DNA of 64,000 nt, taken from the NCBI RefSeq assembly GCF_000518225.1, contig NZ_JADE01000006.1, positions 62,001-126,000 of the forward strand, in the 5' to 3' direction. Under the pieces are notes generated by a model. It was not told the origin of the DNA, did no database searches, and worked only from the letters and a program-made list of their open reading frames with translations. This document shows, piece after piece, positions 1-6,613 of this stretch (position 1 is the first letter of the stretch; every line of letters starts with the position of its first letter). The stretch is from Helicobacter pametensis ATCC 51478. GTDB taxonomy: Bacteria > Campylobacterota > Campylobacteria > Campylobacterales > Helicobacteraceae. The position numbers and the translations under genes are program-made.

Positions 1-793
1 CATTCCCAAAGTTTCCACTAGGGATGACACTATAGATCTCTTCCCCAAGTGTGATCACTTGGCGTCGCACAAGGCTTAAATATCCCCAAATATGATAGAT
101 GATCTGAAATGCGATACGCCCAAAATTGACAGAATTGCTTGCTGAGACATGAAAACCTCTTGAAGTGAGATGATCTAGAAAATCTTGGTCTTGGAGGAGA
201 GATTTGAGCGTGTATTGGGCATCATCAAAATTGCCAATGATGGGGATGACTTTGAGATTTGGCGCATCTTGAGTGCTCATCTGAAGGCGTTGCACATCAC
301 TCGTCCCTTTCGCTGGATAAAGACAAACGACAAAAATATTATTCAAACTTCTGAAGCTTTCAAGAGTTGCTGGACCCGTATCCCCGCTTGTGGCTGTGAG
401 CAAAAGATATTTTTTATCTTGAGCATAGGTGGCAAACAAGCGTCCAAGGGGTTGGAGTGCCATATCCTTGAAAGCTCTAGATGGACCATGATAAAGCTCT
501 TGAAGATAGAAATGATCATGTAGGTGTGTCACAGGTGCTGGATCTAGGGGATCATCAAAGCTTGCATAGCTTTTGAGTGCATCACTGACTCCATCAAGAC
601 TTAAGCCAAGATGGGCAAAGATGGTTTCTGTAAGCTGAGTGTAGCTAAGCACAAGAAGAGTATCCAAAGATGGGAGAGGAGGAAAATGAGCTAGAGTATA
701 GAGTCCCCCATGGTTTGCCTTGGGATTCAAGATCACATCACCAAAGCCAATGGATGGCATATCACCTCCGCGTGTCTGAGTAAAAATCCGCAT
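1..793 (-). CDS. thrC: Threonine synthase (C-terminal part outside the window)
   Basis: This is a PLP-dependent enzyme that converts O-phosphohomoserine to threonine in the cytoplasm. Read on the minus strand, the translation begins MRIFTQTRGG. It contains YHGPSRAFKDMALQPLG at about residues 101-117, where the lysine of SRAFKD (about residue 109) is the expected PLP Schiff-base residue, followed by the phosphate-binding loop ATSGDTGPA. Only about 264 residues are present and the gene runs off the left edge. The start at 793 is preceded by AAGGA and matches the usual short N terminus of the family. An in-frame ATG at about 844 is an alternative that would add 17 residues. The frame stays open up to a stop near 950. 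Confidence 0.9.
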   Translation of the reverse strand, partial: MRIFTQTRGGDMPSIGFGDVILNPKANHGGLYTLAHFPPLPSLDTLLVLSYTQLTETIFAHLGLSLDGVSDALKSYASFDDPLDPAPVTHLHDHFYLQELYHGPSRAFKDMALQPLGRLFATYAQDKKYLLLTATSGDTGPATLESFRSLNNIFVVCLYPAKGTSDVQRLQMSTQDAPNLKVIPIIGNFDDAQYTLKSLLQDQDFLDHLTSRGFHVSASNSVNFGRIAFQIIYHIWGYLSLVRRQVITLGEEIYSVIPSGNFGN

Positions 794-931
794 CAAAAAT
801 CCTTGCTTAAAATAATCGAAATGATAACCGATTGCATTCATTTTCTGACAAGGGAATGGAAGAGAAAGAGTCTCAACTGGATCCAAACCGCGATCCTTTG
901 GCTCACAAAATAGCTGCAAAACACAAAAATA

Positions 932-940
932 TGAGATAAT
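932..940 (+). promoter_or_regulatory. Extended -10 promoter of the small hydrophobic peptide gene
   Basis: The sequence TGAGATAAT fits the extended -10 form TGnTATAAT with one deviation, in an AT-rich context without an obvious -35, as is common in Helicobacter. It would start transcription near 947 and give a leader of about 43 nt before the peptide start at 990. This is inference from sequence only. Confidence 0.5.
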
Positions 941-986
941 TTAAGCGAGTGTTGAAGAAGGACGCTTCCTTGTGAAAGGAGGTGGT

Positions 987-1010
987 GATATGGATTTGAT
1001 TATCCATATC
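987..1010 (+). promoter_or_regulatory. Hairpin sequestering the start codon of the small peptide
   Basis: GATATGGAT (987-995) is perfectly complementary to ATCCATATC (1002-1010), with the six-base loop TTGATT. The initiation codon at 990-992 lies in the 5' arm, so this 9-bp stem would hide the AUG from ribosomes. A second small stem, TCCTT/AAGGA with a GTGA loop just upstream (about 968-981), could also mask the very strong Shine-Dalgarno AAAGGAGGTGG. Confidence 0.6.
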
Positions 1011-1076
1011 ATAAAGCTCTTAGTAGTTTTACTAGAACTGCTAAGAGCCTTTCTTGAGCTAATCAAGCTCTATTAA
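990..1076 (+). CDS. 28-residue hydrophobic peptide, probable type I toxin
   Basis: A strong Shine-Dalgarno (AAAGGAGGTGG, from about 976) precedes an ATG and 28 codons ending in TAA. The peptide begins MDLIIHIIKLL and ends ELIKLY. It is almost entirely Leu, Ile and Val, with charged residues D2, K9, E16 and E23 at seven-residue spacing and R19 and K26 close by, so it would form an amphipathic or membrane helix. Size, composition, hidden start codon, internal 13-bp hairpin (1016-1028 with 1036-1048) and an opposing promoter just downstream are the hallmarks of type I toxins such as Helicobacter AapA, Fst and Ldr. I do not see clear sequence identity to a named family. The function is inferred; a membrane-active growth inhibitor is the best guess. 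Confidence 0.7.
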   Translation: MDLIIHIIKLLVVLLELLRAFLELIKLY

Positions 1077-1087
1077 AAACTTTGATT
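990..1087 (-). ncRNA. Probable antisense RNA (antitoxin) to the small peptide mRNA
   Basis: On the minus strand a perfect TATAAT -10 box lies at 1099-1094, so transcription should begin near 1087, inside the 3' end of the peptide mRNA, and run back across the whole reading frame. The RNA would contain the strong stem-loop that mirrors the one in the coding region (1016-1048). The arrangement matches IsoA-type antisense antitoxins, which base-pair with the toxin mRNA and block translation. The 3' end is not defined by the sequence; 990 is a nominal limit. Confidence 0.5.
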
Positions 1088-1093
1088 AGAGGC

Positions 1094-1099
1094 ATTATA
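1094..1099 (-). promoter_or_regulatory. Consensus -10 box of the antisense RNA
   Basis: The plus-strand ATTATA reads TATAAT on the minus strand, an exact -10 consensus. It is oriented toward the 28-residue peptide gene and overlaps the first base of the 12-bp inverted repeat at 1099-1110. No convincing -35 hexamer is present, which is normal for sigma-70 promoters in this genus. Confidence 0.55.
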
Positions 1100-1213
1100 C
1101 TCAATCTAGCCAAAGTTTAATAAATACTTTGACACTCACAATCATACAAGGAAGAAAGTCCAAGAATGGAAGCTAGATTGAGTGGAGAGTTTCTCCTGCC
1201 TCTCCTTGTATGA
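1099..1213. repeat. Two interleaved perfect inverted repeats (possible structured RNA)
   Basis: ACTCAATCTAGC (1099-1110) is the exact reverse complement of GCTAGATTGAGT (1172-1183). TCATACAAGGA (1142-1152) is the exact reverse complement of TCCTTGTATGA (1203-1213). The pairs interleave in the order a-b-a'-b', so they could form a pseudoknot or two alternative folds. A small GGAGA/TCTCC hairpin sits inside. The region lies between the peptide gene and fldA and may be the 3' part of the toxin mRNA or a separate small RNA. I see no match to SRP RNA, RNase P RNA or tmRNA signatures. Confidence 0.55.
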
Positions 1214-1250
1214 ATTTGCTTGAAAAATAAATAAAAATCAAGATATTTTT

Positions 1251-1259
1251 TGGTAAATA
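1251..1259 (+). promoter_or_regulatory. Probable extended -10 promoter of fldA
   Basis: TGGTAAATA approximates TGnTATAAT in an AT-rich stretch and would start transcription near 1266, about 30 nt before the flavodoxin start codon. Confidence 0.4.
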
Positions 1260-1295
1260 GAAAGCGATGGGGGGTCAATGATCAAAGGAGTTATG

Positions 1296-1796
1296 ATGAA
1301 AAAAATTGGGATTTTTTATGGAAGTGATGGAGGTAATACTCAAAGCGTATGCCAAAAGATTGCCAAAGAGTTTGGAGAAGAAAATGTGGCACTCTTTGAT
1401 GTTGCCAAAACGAGCAAAGAGGAAATTTTAGGTTTTGATAACTTGATTCTTGCAAGTTCAACTTATGGAAGCGGAGAATTGCAGGATGATTGGGATGGAA
1501 TGCTTGATCAATTGCAAGAGAGTGATTTCGCATCAAAGGTTGTCGCACTTGTGGGAGTAGGAGATCAAGATACCTATAGTGATACATTCTGTGATAGCTT
1601 GTATTTTTTGTATGAGAAGACAAAGCAGGCAAAAATCATCGGTCAAACAGAGGTTGAGGGCTATGAGTTTAGTGATAGCAAGGCTTTAGTCGATGGTAAA
1701 TTCATCGGATTGGCATTGGATGAAGACAATCAAGATGATTTGACAGATGAGAGAATCCAAAAATGGGTAGAGATGATCAAACCTCTTTTTGCCTAA
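1296..1796 (+). CDS. fldA: Flavodoxin FldA
   Basis: This is a small FMN electron carrier of 166 residues. The FMN phosphate-binding loop YGSDGGNTQS lies at the N terminus and the usual SSTYGSGELQDDW and VGVGDQDTYSDTFCDS segments follow around the flavin. In Helicobacter, flavodoxin is the electron acceptor of pyruvate oxidoreductase, whose genes are in this window at 39.8-42.9 kb. AAAGGAG at 1284-1290 fits best with ATG at 1296. The upstream ATG at 1278 would add six residues and leave the Shine-Dalgarno inside the gene. The length matches the family. Confidence 0.93.
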   Translation: MKKIGIFYGSDGGNTQSVCQKIAKEFGEENVALFDVAKTSKEEILGFDNLILASSTYGSGELQDDWDGMLDQLQESDFASKVVALVGVGDQDTYSDTFCDSLYFLYEKTKQAKIIGQTEVEGYEFSDSKALVDGKFIGLALDEDNQDDLTDERIQKWVEMIKPLFA

Positions 1797-1841
1797 TCAC
1801 TCTCTAAGCTTCAAGACACAAACAATCAAGTTTTTAAATCT

Positions 1842-1882
1842 TGCTAAAATCCCAATTTGATTTTAAGATTGGATTGGGATTT
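1842..1882 (+). promoter_or_regulatory. Extended -10 promoter and 10-bp hairpin abutting the prfB start
   Basis: TGCTAAAAT (1842-1850) is a good extended -10 element. AAATCCCAAT (1847-1856) is perfectly complementary to ATTGGGATTT (1873-1882), and the second arm ends at the base before the prfB ATG. In a read-through transcript from fldA the hairpin would cover the prfB ribosome-binding region. A transcript started at the local promoter (about 1857) would lack the first arm and be free. Confidence 0.45.
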
Positions 1883-2971
1883 ATGGATAATTATGAATAT
1901 TCAGAGCTTTTAAAAGAACTTGATGGCAAATGCCTCAACATAGAAAAAATCATCAAACCTCAAGAAATAGAAAAAGAACTTCAGCAAATCGCCGCAATCG
2001 AGCAAGATCCAAATTTTTGGAATGATGTCAAAAAGGCAGGAGAGATTGGCAAACAAAAATCAAAGCTTTCAAGGATGCTTCAGACCTATCAAAATGCGTG
2101 GCAAATGCTCAATGATGCCAAAGAACTCTTTGAGCTTGCTGAGAATGATGAGGAGATCCTCAATCAACTCTTTTCTCAAAGCAAAGAGCTGGAGAGTGCG
2201 ATCAAGAAGGTCGAGATTGAAGTGATGCTTAGTGATGAGCATGATGCTTCCAACGCCATCATCACAATCCAGCCAGGGGCTGGGGGGACAGAAAGTCAGG
2301 ATTGGGGTAGTATGCTCTATCGGATGTATTTAAGATGGGCAGAGAGACGGGGATTTAAGGTGGAATTGCTTGATTATCAGGATGGAGAAGAGGCGGGAAT
2401 CAAGGGGGTGGCGTTTATCATCAAAGGCGAAAATGCCTATGGGTATATGAAGAGTGAGAATGGTGTGCATCGTTTGGTGAGAATCTCACCCTTTGATGCC
2501 AATGCCAAAAGACACACAAGTTTCTCAAGTGTGCAAGTGAGCCCTGAGCTTGATGACAATATCGACATCGTCATTGAGGACAAAGATATCAGAATCGATA
2601 CCTATCGAGCCAGTGGGGCAGGGGGGCAACATGTCAATAAAACAGAATCAGCCATCAGGATCACCCATCTTCCTACAGGGATCGTGGTGCAGTGTCAAAA
2701 TGATCGAAGCCAACACAAAAACAAAGCCACAGCCCTCAAAATGCTCAAAAGCAAACTCTATGAATTAGAAAAAGAGAAACAAAATGCCTCAAGCACAAGT
2801 CAAGAAAAAAGTGAAATTGGCTGGGGACATCAGATCAGAAGCTATGTGCTAGCTCCCTATCAGCAAATCAAAGATTTGCGAAGCAATCAAGCTTTCAGTA
2901 ATGTAGAGGCGATTTTAGATGGGGATTTGGATGAGATGATTGAGGGAGTATTGGTCAGTGGAGCACAGTAA
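1883..2971 (+). CDS. prfB: Peptide chain release factor 2
   Basis: The 362-residue protein recognises UGA and UAA stop codons and triggers peptide release on the ribosome. It begins [13 protein letters not shown] like its Helicobacter orthologues. It carries the catalytic GGQ motif in [15 protein letters not shown] and the RF2-type neighbouring sequences [12 protein letters not shown] and [13 protein letters not shown]. There is no programmed +1 frameshift: the gene is continuous in one frame. The open frame extends 14 codons upstream to 1841, but those codons overlap a hairpin and promoter, so the ATG at 1883 is preferred. It is followed 28 bp later by the U32 peptidase gene. Confidence 0.95.
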   Translation: MDNYEYSELLKELDGKCLNIEKIIKPQEIEKELQQIAAIEQDPNFWNDVKKAGEIGKQKSKLSRMLQTYQNAWQMLNDAKELFELAENDEEILNQLFSQSKELESAIKKVEIEVMLSDEHDASNAIITIQPGAGGTESQDWGSMLYRMYLRWAERRGFKVELLDYQDGEEAGIKGVAFIIKGENAYGYMKSENGVHRLVRISPFDANAKRHTSFSSVQVSPELDDNIDIVIEDKDIRIDTYRASGAGGQHVNKTESAIRITHLPTGIVVQCQNDRSQHKNKATALKMLKSKLYELEKEKQNASSTSQEKSEIGWGHQIRSYVLAPYQQIKDLRSNQAFSNVEAILDGDLDEMIEGVLVSGAQ

Positions 2972-2999
2972 AAAATCTAAATTATTTTAAAGGATCAAA

Positions 3000-4268
3000 A
3001 TGCAAAAAGCCCAACTTCTCTCTCCAGCGGGGAATCTTACAAAGCTCAAAATCGCCCTTTCTTATGGAGCAGATGCGGTGTATGGAGGGGTGAGTCATTT
3101 TTCACTAAGGAATCGAGCAGGGAAAGAATTTACGCTAGAGAGTTTCAAAGAAGGGATTGATTATGCGCATGAGCGGGGGAAAAAAGTCTATGCCACCATC
3201 AATGGATTCCCTTTCAACTCCCAACTAAAGCTTCTAGAAAATCACATCATCAAAATGGCTCAACTTGAGCCTGATGCTTTTATCATCGCTACCCCAGGGG
3301 TGGTGCGACTAGCAAGGAAACTAGCTCCTCATATCCCCATCCATCTCTCCACTCAAGCCAATGTGCTCAATGTACTTGATGCAGAGGTGTTTTATGAGCT
3401 TGGAGTGAAAAGAATCGTAGCAGCAAGAGAGATGAGCCTCTCTGATGCGATTGAGGTCAAAAAGCATTTGCCTGATTTGGAACTTGAAATCTTTGTGCAT
3501 GGGAGCATGTGCTTTGCATTTTCTGGGCGATGTCTGATCTCTGCCCTTCAAAATGGACGCGTTCCTAATCGTGGGAGTTGTGCCAATGATTGCAGGTTTG
3601 ATTATGAGTATTATGTGAGGAATCCTGATAATGGCGTGATGATGCGATTACATGAAGAAGAAGGAGTGGGGACACATATTTTCAATGCCAAAGATCTCAA
3701 TCTTGCTTCTCATCTCTCTGAGATTCTCTCAAGTGGGGCTATTGATGCGCTTAAAATTGAGGGACGCACCAAATCAAACTACTATGCTGGAATCACGGCA
3801 CGCACTTATAGAATGGCAGTCGATGACTTTTATGCCAAGCGTTACAATTCACTCAAATATCAAGAGGAGCTCAATACGCTCAAAAATCGTGGATTTACAG
3901 ATGGATACATTATGCATAGACCCTATGAGAGGGGAGATACACAAAACCATCAAACAGCCATCAGCGAGGGAAGTTATCAGGTCAATGCTGAAGTGAGTGA
4001 GTGTGGGCGATATTTTTCTTGTCGCCATACCATTAGGGTGGGAGAGAGCAAAGAGCTTGTGATGCCCCTAGAGAGTAAGGTGGAATGTGTGGACAATGAG
4101 AGGGGTAGAATCTATATGCAAGATGGAAAATATTTTGTGAGATTTAAAAAACTTGAGCTTGAACATGGAGAGGAATTGGATGAAATCCATAGTGGCAATC
4201 TCAATCGAGTCGCCCTCCCTGCACCACTCCCGCCCTTTAGCTTTTTAAGGGAAGAGATTGGAGGGTAA
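3000..4268 (+). CDS. prtC: Peptidase U32 family protein (PrtC/TrhP-like)
   Basis: This 422-residue protein belongs to the U32 family, annotated as collagenase PrtC in Helicobacter and related to TrhP/YegQ, which takes part in tRNA wobble-uridine hydroxylation. It starts MQKAQLLSPAGNLTKLKIAL and contains the family signature region EIFVHGSMCFAFSGRCLIS (about residues 163-181), with further cysteines in GSCANDCRF. The C-terminal part (about 330-422) resembles the small beta-barrel that follows the U32 domain. AAAGGATCAAA precedes the ATG. The tRNA-modifying role is family knowledge; a secreted collagenase role is doubtful because there is no signal peptide. Confidence 0.85.
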   Translation: MQKAQLLSPAGNLTKLKIALSYGADAVYGGVSHFSLRNRAGKEFTLESFKEGIDYAHERGKKVYATINGFPFNSQLKLLENHIIKMAQLEPDAFIIATPGVVRLARKLAPHIPIHLSTQANVLNVLDAEVFYELGVKRIVAAREMSLSDAIEVKKHLPDLELEIFVHGSMCFAFSGRCLISALQNGRVPNRGSCANDCRFDYEYYVRNPDNGVMMRLHEEEGVGTHIFNAKDLNLASHLSEILSSGAIDALKIEGRTKSNYYAGITARTYRMAVDDFYAKRYNSLKYQEELNTLKNRGFTDGYIMHRPYERGDTQNHQTAISEGSYQVNAEVSECGRYFSCRHTIRVGESKELVMPLESKVECVDNERGRIYMQDGKYFVRFKKLELEHGEELDEIHSGNLNRVALPAPLPPFSFLREEIGG

Positions 4269-5246
4269 ATGGCAAAAGAATATACATTTTTGGATTTGGC
4301 AGAAGAGGTTTTAAAAGAAGCGAAATTTCCTTTAACTTACGGAGAGATTTGGAAAAAGGCTTGTGAGCTTGGGTTAGATAAAAAACTTCAAAGTATTGGA
4401 AAAACTCCTGAACGATCATTAAGTGCTGCATTAGGCAACGATGCTAAAAAATTAAACTCTAGAGTCGCAATTGTTTCAAAGCAGCCTAGAGTTTTTTGGC
4501 TCAAATCACGCAAAGAGGAGTTAGATTCTAAAGAACTTCAGAAAAATATCCAAATCCAAATCCAAAAAGAAGAAAAAGTAAAAGAAAAAAATTATCATGA
4601 GCGTGATTTGCATCCCTTGCTTGTGAAATTTTTAAAAGAAAGTGAAGAATTTGATTTGTATTGCAAAACAATTTATCACGAAGAAAGTAAAAAACAAAAA
4701 AGTGGGAAAAATCGCTGGATTCACCCTGATATTGTGGGGGTACATTTTCCTTTTGGATTTCAAAAGCAAACGATAGAGTTGCTCAAAAATTTTGCCCAAA
4801 CACCCTATGAGCTTTATAGTTTTGAGCTAAAAATCCGAATCGATTTTTCAAACTTAAGAGAGTGTTATTTCCAAGCAGTGAGTAATTCAAGTTGGGCAAA
4901 TGAGGGGTATTTGGTGGTTTTGGAATGCGATGAGAGTAAAGAGTTTATAGATGAGCTTTGGAGATTGAATCATACTTTTGGAATTGGAGTGATTAAACTT
5001 AGTGCTAATAATTTGCTTGATTCTGAAATTTTAATCCCCGCTGATGAAAAAGAACATTTGGATTTTGAAACCATTGATTTGCTTGTAGGGGAAAATCGAA
5101 ATTTTAAAGATTTTGTTGAATCTATCAATCGCAACATTGAGCTTTCAAATTCCAAGTATGATTTCAAGATTGACAAACATAATTTTGATGAAGTATTGGA
5201 TGATACAAAGATGAAGAAGTATATCAAGGATAAAAAGATTGGATAG
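4269..5246 (+). CDS. HrgA-like protein: HARE-HTH plus PD-(D/E)XK-like domain
   Basis: The 325-residue protein starts with a winged-helix domain of the HARE-HTH type (about residues 5-78, TFLDLAEEVLKEAKFPLTYG through RVFWLKSRK). A charged linker follows, and then a C-terminal domain related to the COG2958/HrgA family found near Helicobacter restriction genes. WIHPDIVGVHFPFG and YSFELKIRID fit the P-D...E-x-K pattern of PD-(D/E)XK nucleases, so DNA binding and possible cleavage are inferred. The start directly follows the upstream stop, with GGAGGG as ribosome-binding site, and DUF3972 begins 3 bp after its end. The gene looks more AT-rich than its neighbours, suggesting later insertion into a conserved operon. 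No methyltransferase partner is seen. Confidence 0.65.
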   Translation: MAKEYTFLDLAEEVLKEAKFPLTYGEIWKKACELGLDKKLQSIGKTPERSLSAALGNDAKKLNSRVAIVSKQPRVFWLKSRKEELDSKELQKNIQIQIQKEEKVKEKNYHERDLHPLLVKFLKESEEFDLYCKTIYHEESKKQKSGKNRWIHPDIVGVHFPFGFQKQTIELLKNFAQTPYELYSFELKIRIDFSNLRECYFQAVSNSSWANEGYLVVLECDESKEFIDELWRLNHTFGIGVIKLSANNLLDSEILIPADEKEHLDFETIDLLVGENRNFKDFVESINRNIELSNSKYDFKIDKHNFDEVLDDTKMKKYIKDKKIG

Positions 5247-5249
5247 CGT

Positions 5250-5693
5250 ATGCAGTGGCAGGATTTAGAGAGTTTTATTGCAGATACTTCATATACCAAA
5301 GCTCAGATCGCACGACTTGTCAAAAGTGGTGAGATTGAGGTGAAAAATGAAGAAGGGATGCTCTATCTCCGCCATAGAGAATCTCTCCCCTCCATTGCCA
5401 CTCAAATGGAGGTCACCCCATCCAAAGATCCTTCTTTGATGATGCAAGAAGTGCTTCAAAAAGTGCTTGATATTCACTCCAAATTTGCTCTTGCTAAAGA
5501 TGAGATGATTGCAAGTCTAAAGAGTGAGAATGAATTCCTTAAAAGCACGATTTTGGCGATGCAGGAGGCCTATATGCAAGATAAGCAGATGTTGGACTTT
5601 TTGCGTCAAGAAGTGCAGGCTAGCAAGCAAGAGCTTGAAGAGATGAAGAAAAAATACAAACTTATGTGGGATAGGGTGCGTCAGTCCCAATAA
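5250..5693 (+). CDS. DUF3972 family protein (HTH plus coiled coil)
   Basis: The 147-residue protein of unknown function is conserved in Helicobacter and Campylobacter. The N terminus (about 1-50) looks like a helix-turn-helix fold (ESFIADTSYTKAQIARLVKSG). The C-terminal half (about 65-145) is a long charged coiled coil rich in Glu, Lys and Gln. It follows the HrgA-like gene by 3 bp and lies in the prfB-prtC operon. Binding of DNA by a dimer held by the coiled coil is a structural inference only. Confidence 0.7.
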   Translation: MQWQDLESFIADTSYTKAQIARLVKSGEIEVKNEEGMLYLRHRESLPSIATQMEVTPSKDPSLMMQEVLQKVLDIHSKFALAKDEMIASLKSENEFLKSTILAMQEAYMQDKQMLDFLRQEVQASKQELEEMKKKYKLMWDRVRQSQ

Positions 5694-5702
5694 GTGTGAA
5701 TC

Positions 5703-6548
5703 ATGAAAGCCCAACAAGAATGCTTTACTTGCTTACAAAATCAAGTCATGGCCAAAGGAGTGCCACTTGCTTGGTATCAACAACGACTCGATTTGATTCC
5801 TAAAGACTCAAAAGGAGCAAGTCTAGATCTCACACCCCCACAAATTGCTATTGATCTTTATGCCAAGATGGCTTGCGATCTTGGAGTGAGTGATCCTTTT
5901 GCAGAGATCAAGAGACATAGTATCCATAAGGCGCATCAGATGCTTGAGGGGCTTGAATGGAGAGATTTGGATCTTCAGGAAGCGCTTAGATTGAGTGCTT
6001 TTGGCAATGTGATTGACTATGGCTCAGCAAGTCAGTTTTGTATCCATGATTTTGATTTTGCCCAAGAATTTAAAAAGCTTGATTTTGCTTGCTTTGAGCT
6101 AGAAGCTTTTATCACAAAACTTCAAGAGGCTAGGATATTTGTCATGCTTGGAGATAATGCAGGTGAAAATCTTTTTGATGAAATTTTGTTAAGAGTTTTG
6201 TCAAGAGATTTTCCTCAACTTGTACTTTATTATTTTGTGAGAGGAGGACCCATCATCAATGACATCACCCTAAAAGATCTCAGGGAATATAAGCAATGTG
6301 CGGGGATCTTTGAAGTTGCAAGTGTCGTGGATAGTGGAGTGAGAAGTCCTGGATTTGTGTATGAGGATGCAAGTTTGGAGGCTAGAAGACTCTTTGATGA
6401 GGCTGATGTGATTTTGAGCAAAGGAATGGGGAACTTTGAATGCCTAAATGAACGCACAGATAAAAGAGTGATGTATCTCTTAAAAATCAAATGCCAAGTT
6501 GTTGCTCATTGTTTAAATTTGCCTTTAGGAAAGATGGTTTTTCGATAA
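5703..6548 (+). CDS. DUF89/ARMT1-like metal-dependent phosphatase
   Basis: The 281-residue protein has the DUF89 layout: an N-terminal cysteine pair (ECFTCLQNQ), a helical region, the metal-site motif MLGDNAGENLFDE (about residues 146-158), VRGGPIINDITL and the C-terminal KGMGNFECL. Members of this damage-control phosphatase family hydrolyse damaged or excess phosphometabolites with Co, Ni or Mn. The substrate cannot be told from sequence. The gene starts 9 bp after DUF3972 without a strong ribosome-binding site, so its translation may depend on upstream ribosomes. Confidence 0.75.
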   Translation: MKAQQECFTCLQNQVMAKGVPLAWYQQRLDLIPKDSKGASLDLTPPQIAIDLYAKMACDLGVSDPFAEIKRHSIHKAHQMLEGLEWRDLDLQEALRLSAFGNVIDYGSASQFCIHDFDFAQEFKKLDFACFELEAFITKLQEARIFVMLGDNAGENLFDEILLRVLSRDFPQLVLYYFVRGGPIINDITLKDLREYKQCAGIFEVASVVDSGVRSPGFVYEDASLEARRLFDEADVILSKGMGNFECLNERTDKRVMYLLKIKCQVVAHCLNLPLGKMVFR

Positions 6549-6613
6549 AATTTGATCTTCTTTTGTGATAAAAATATTATTTACTTTTTCATTTCAATTC
6601 TGAGGAAATTCAA

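Noticed and set aside
185-913. Plus-strand open frames over the left edge
   Set aside because: The minus strand reads a clear threonine synthase through the same bases.
1101-1145. 14-residue open frame (MIVSVKVFIKLWLD) on the minus strand
   Set aside because: There is no Shine-Dalgarno and the antisense promoter lies at its 3' end, so it would not be transcribed from that promoter.
1166-1213. 15-residue open frame (MEARLSGEFLLPLLV) on the plus strand between the inverted repeats
   Set aside because: It lies wholly within the paired arms, its ribosome-binding site is weak and its length is below what composition can support.
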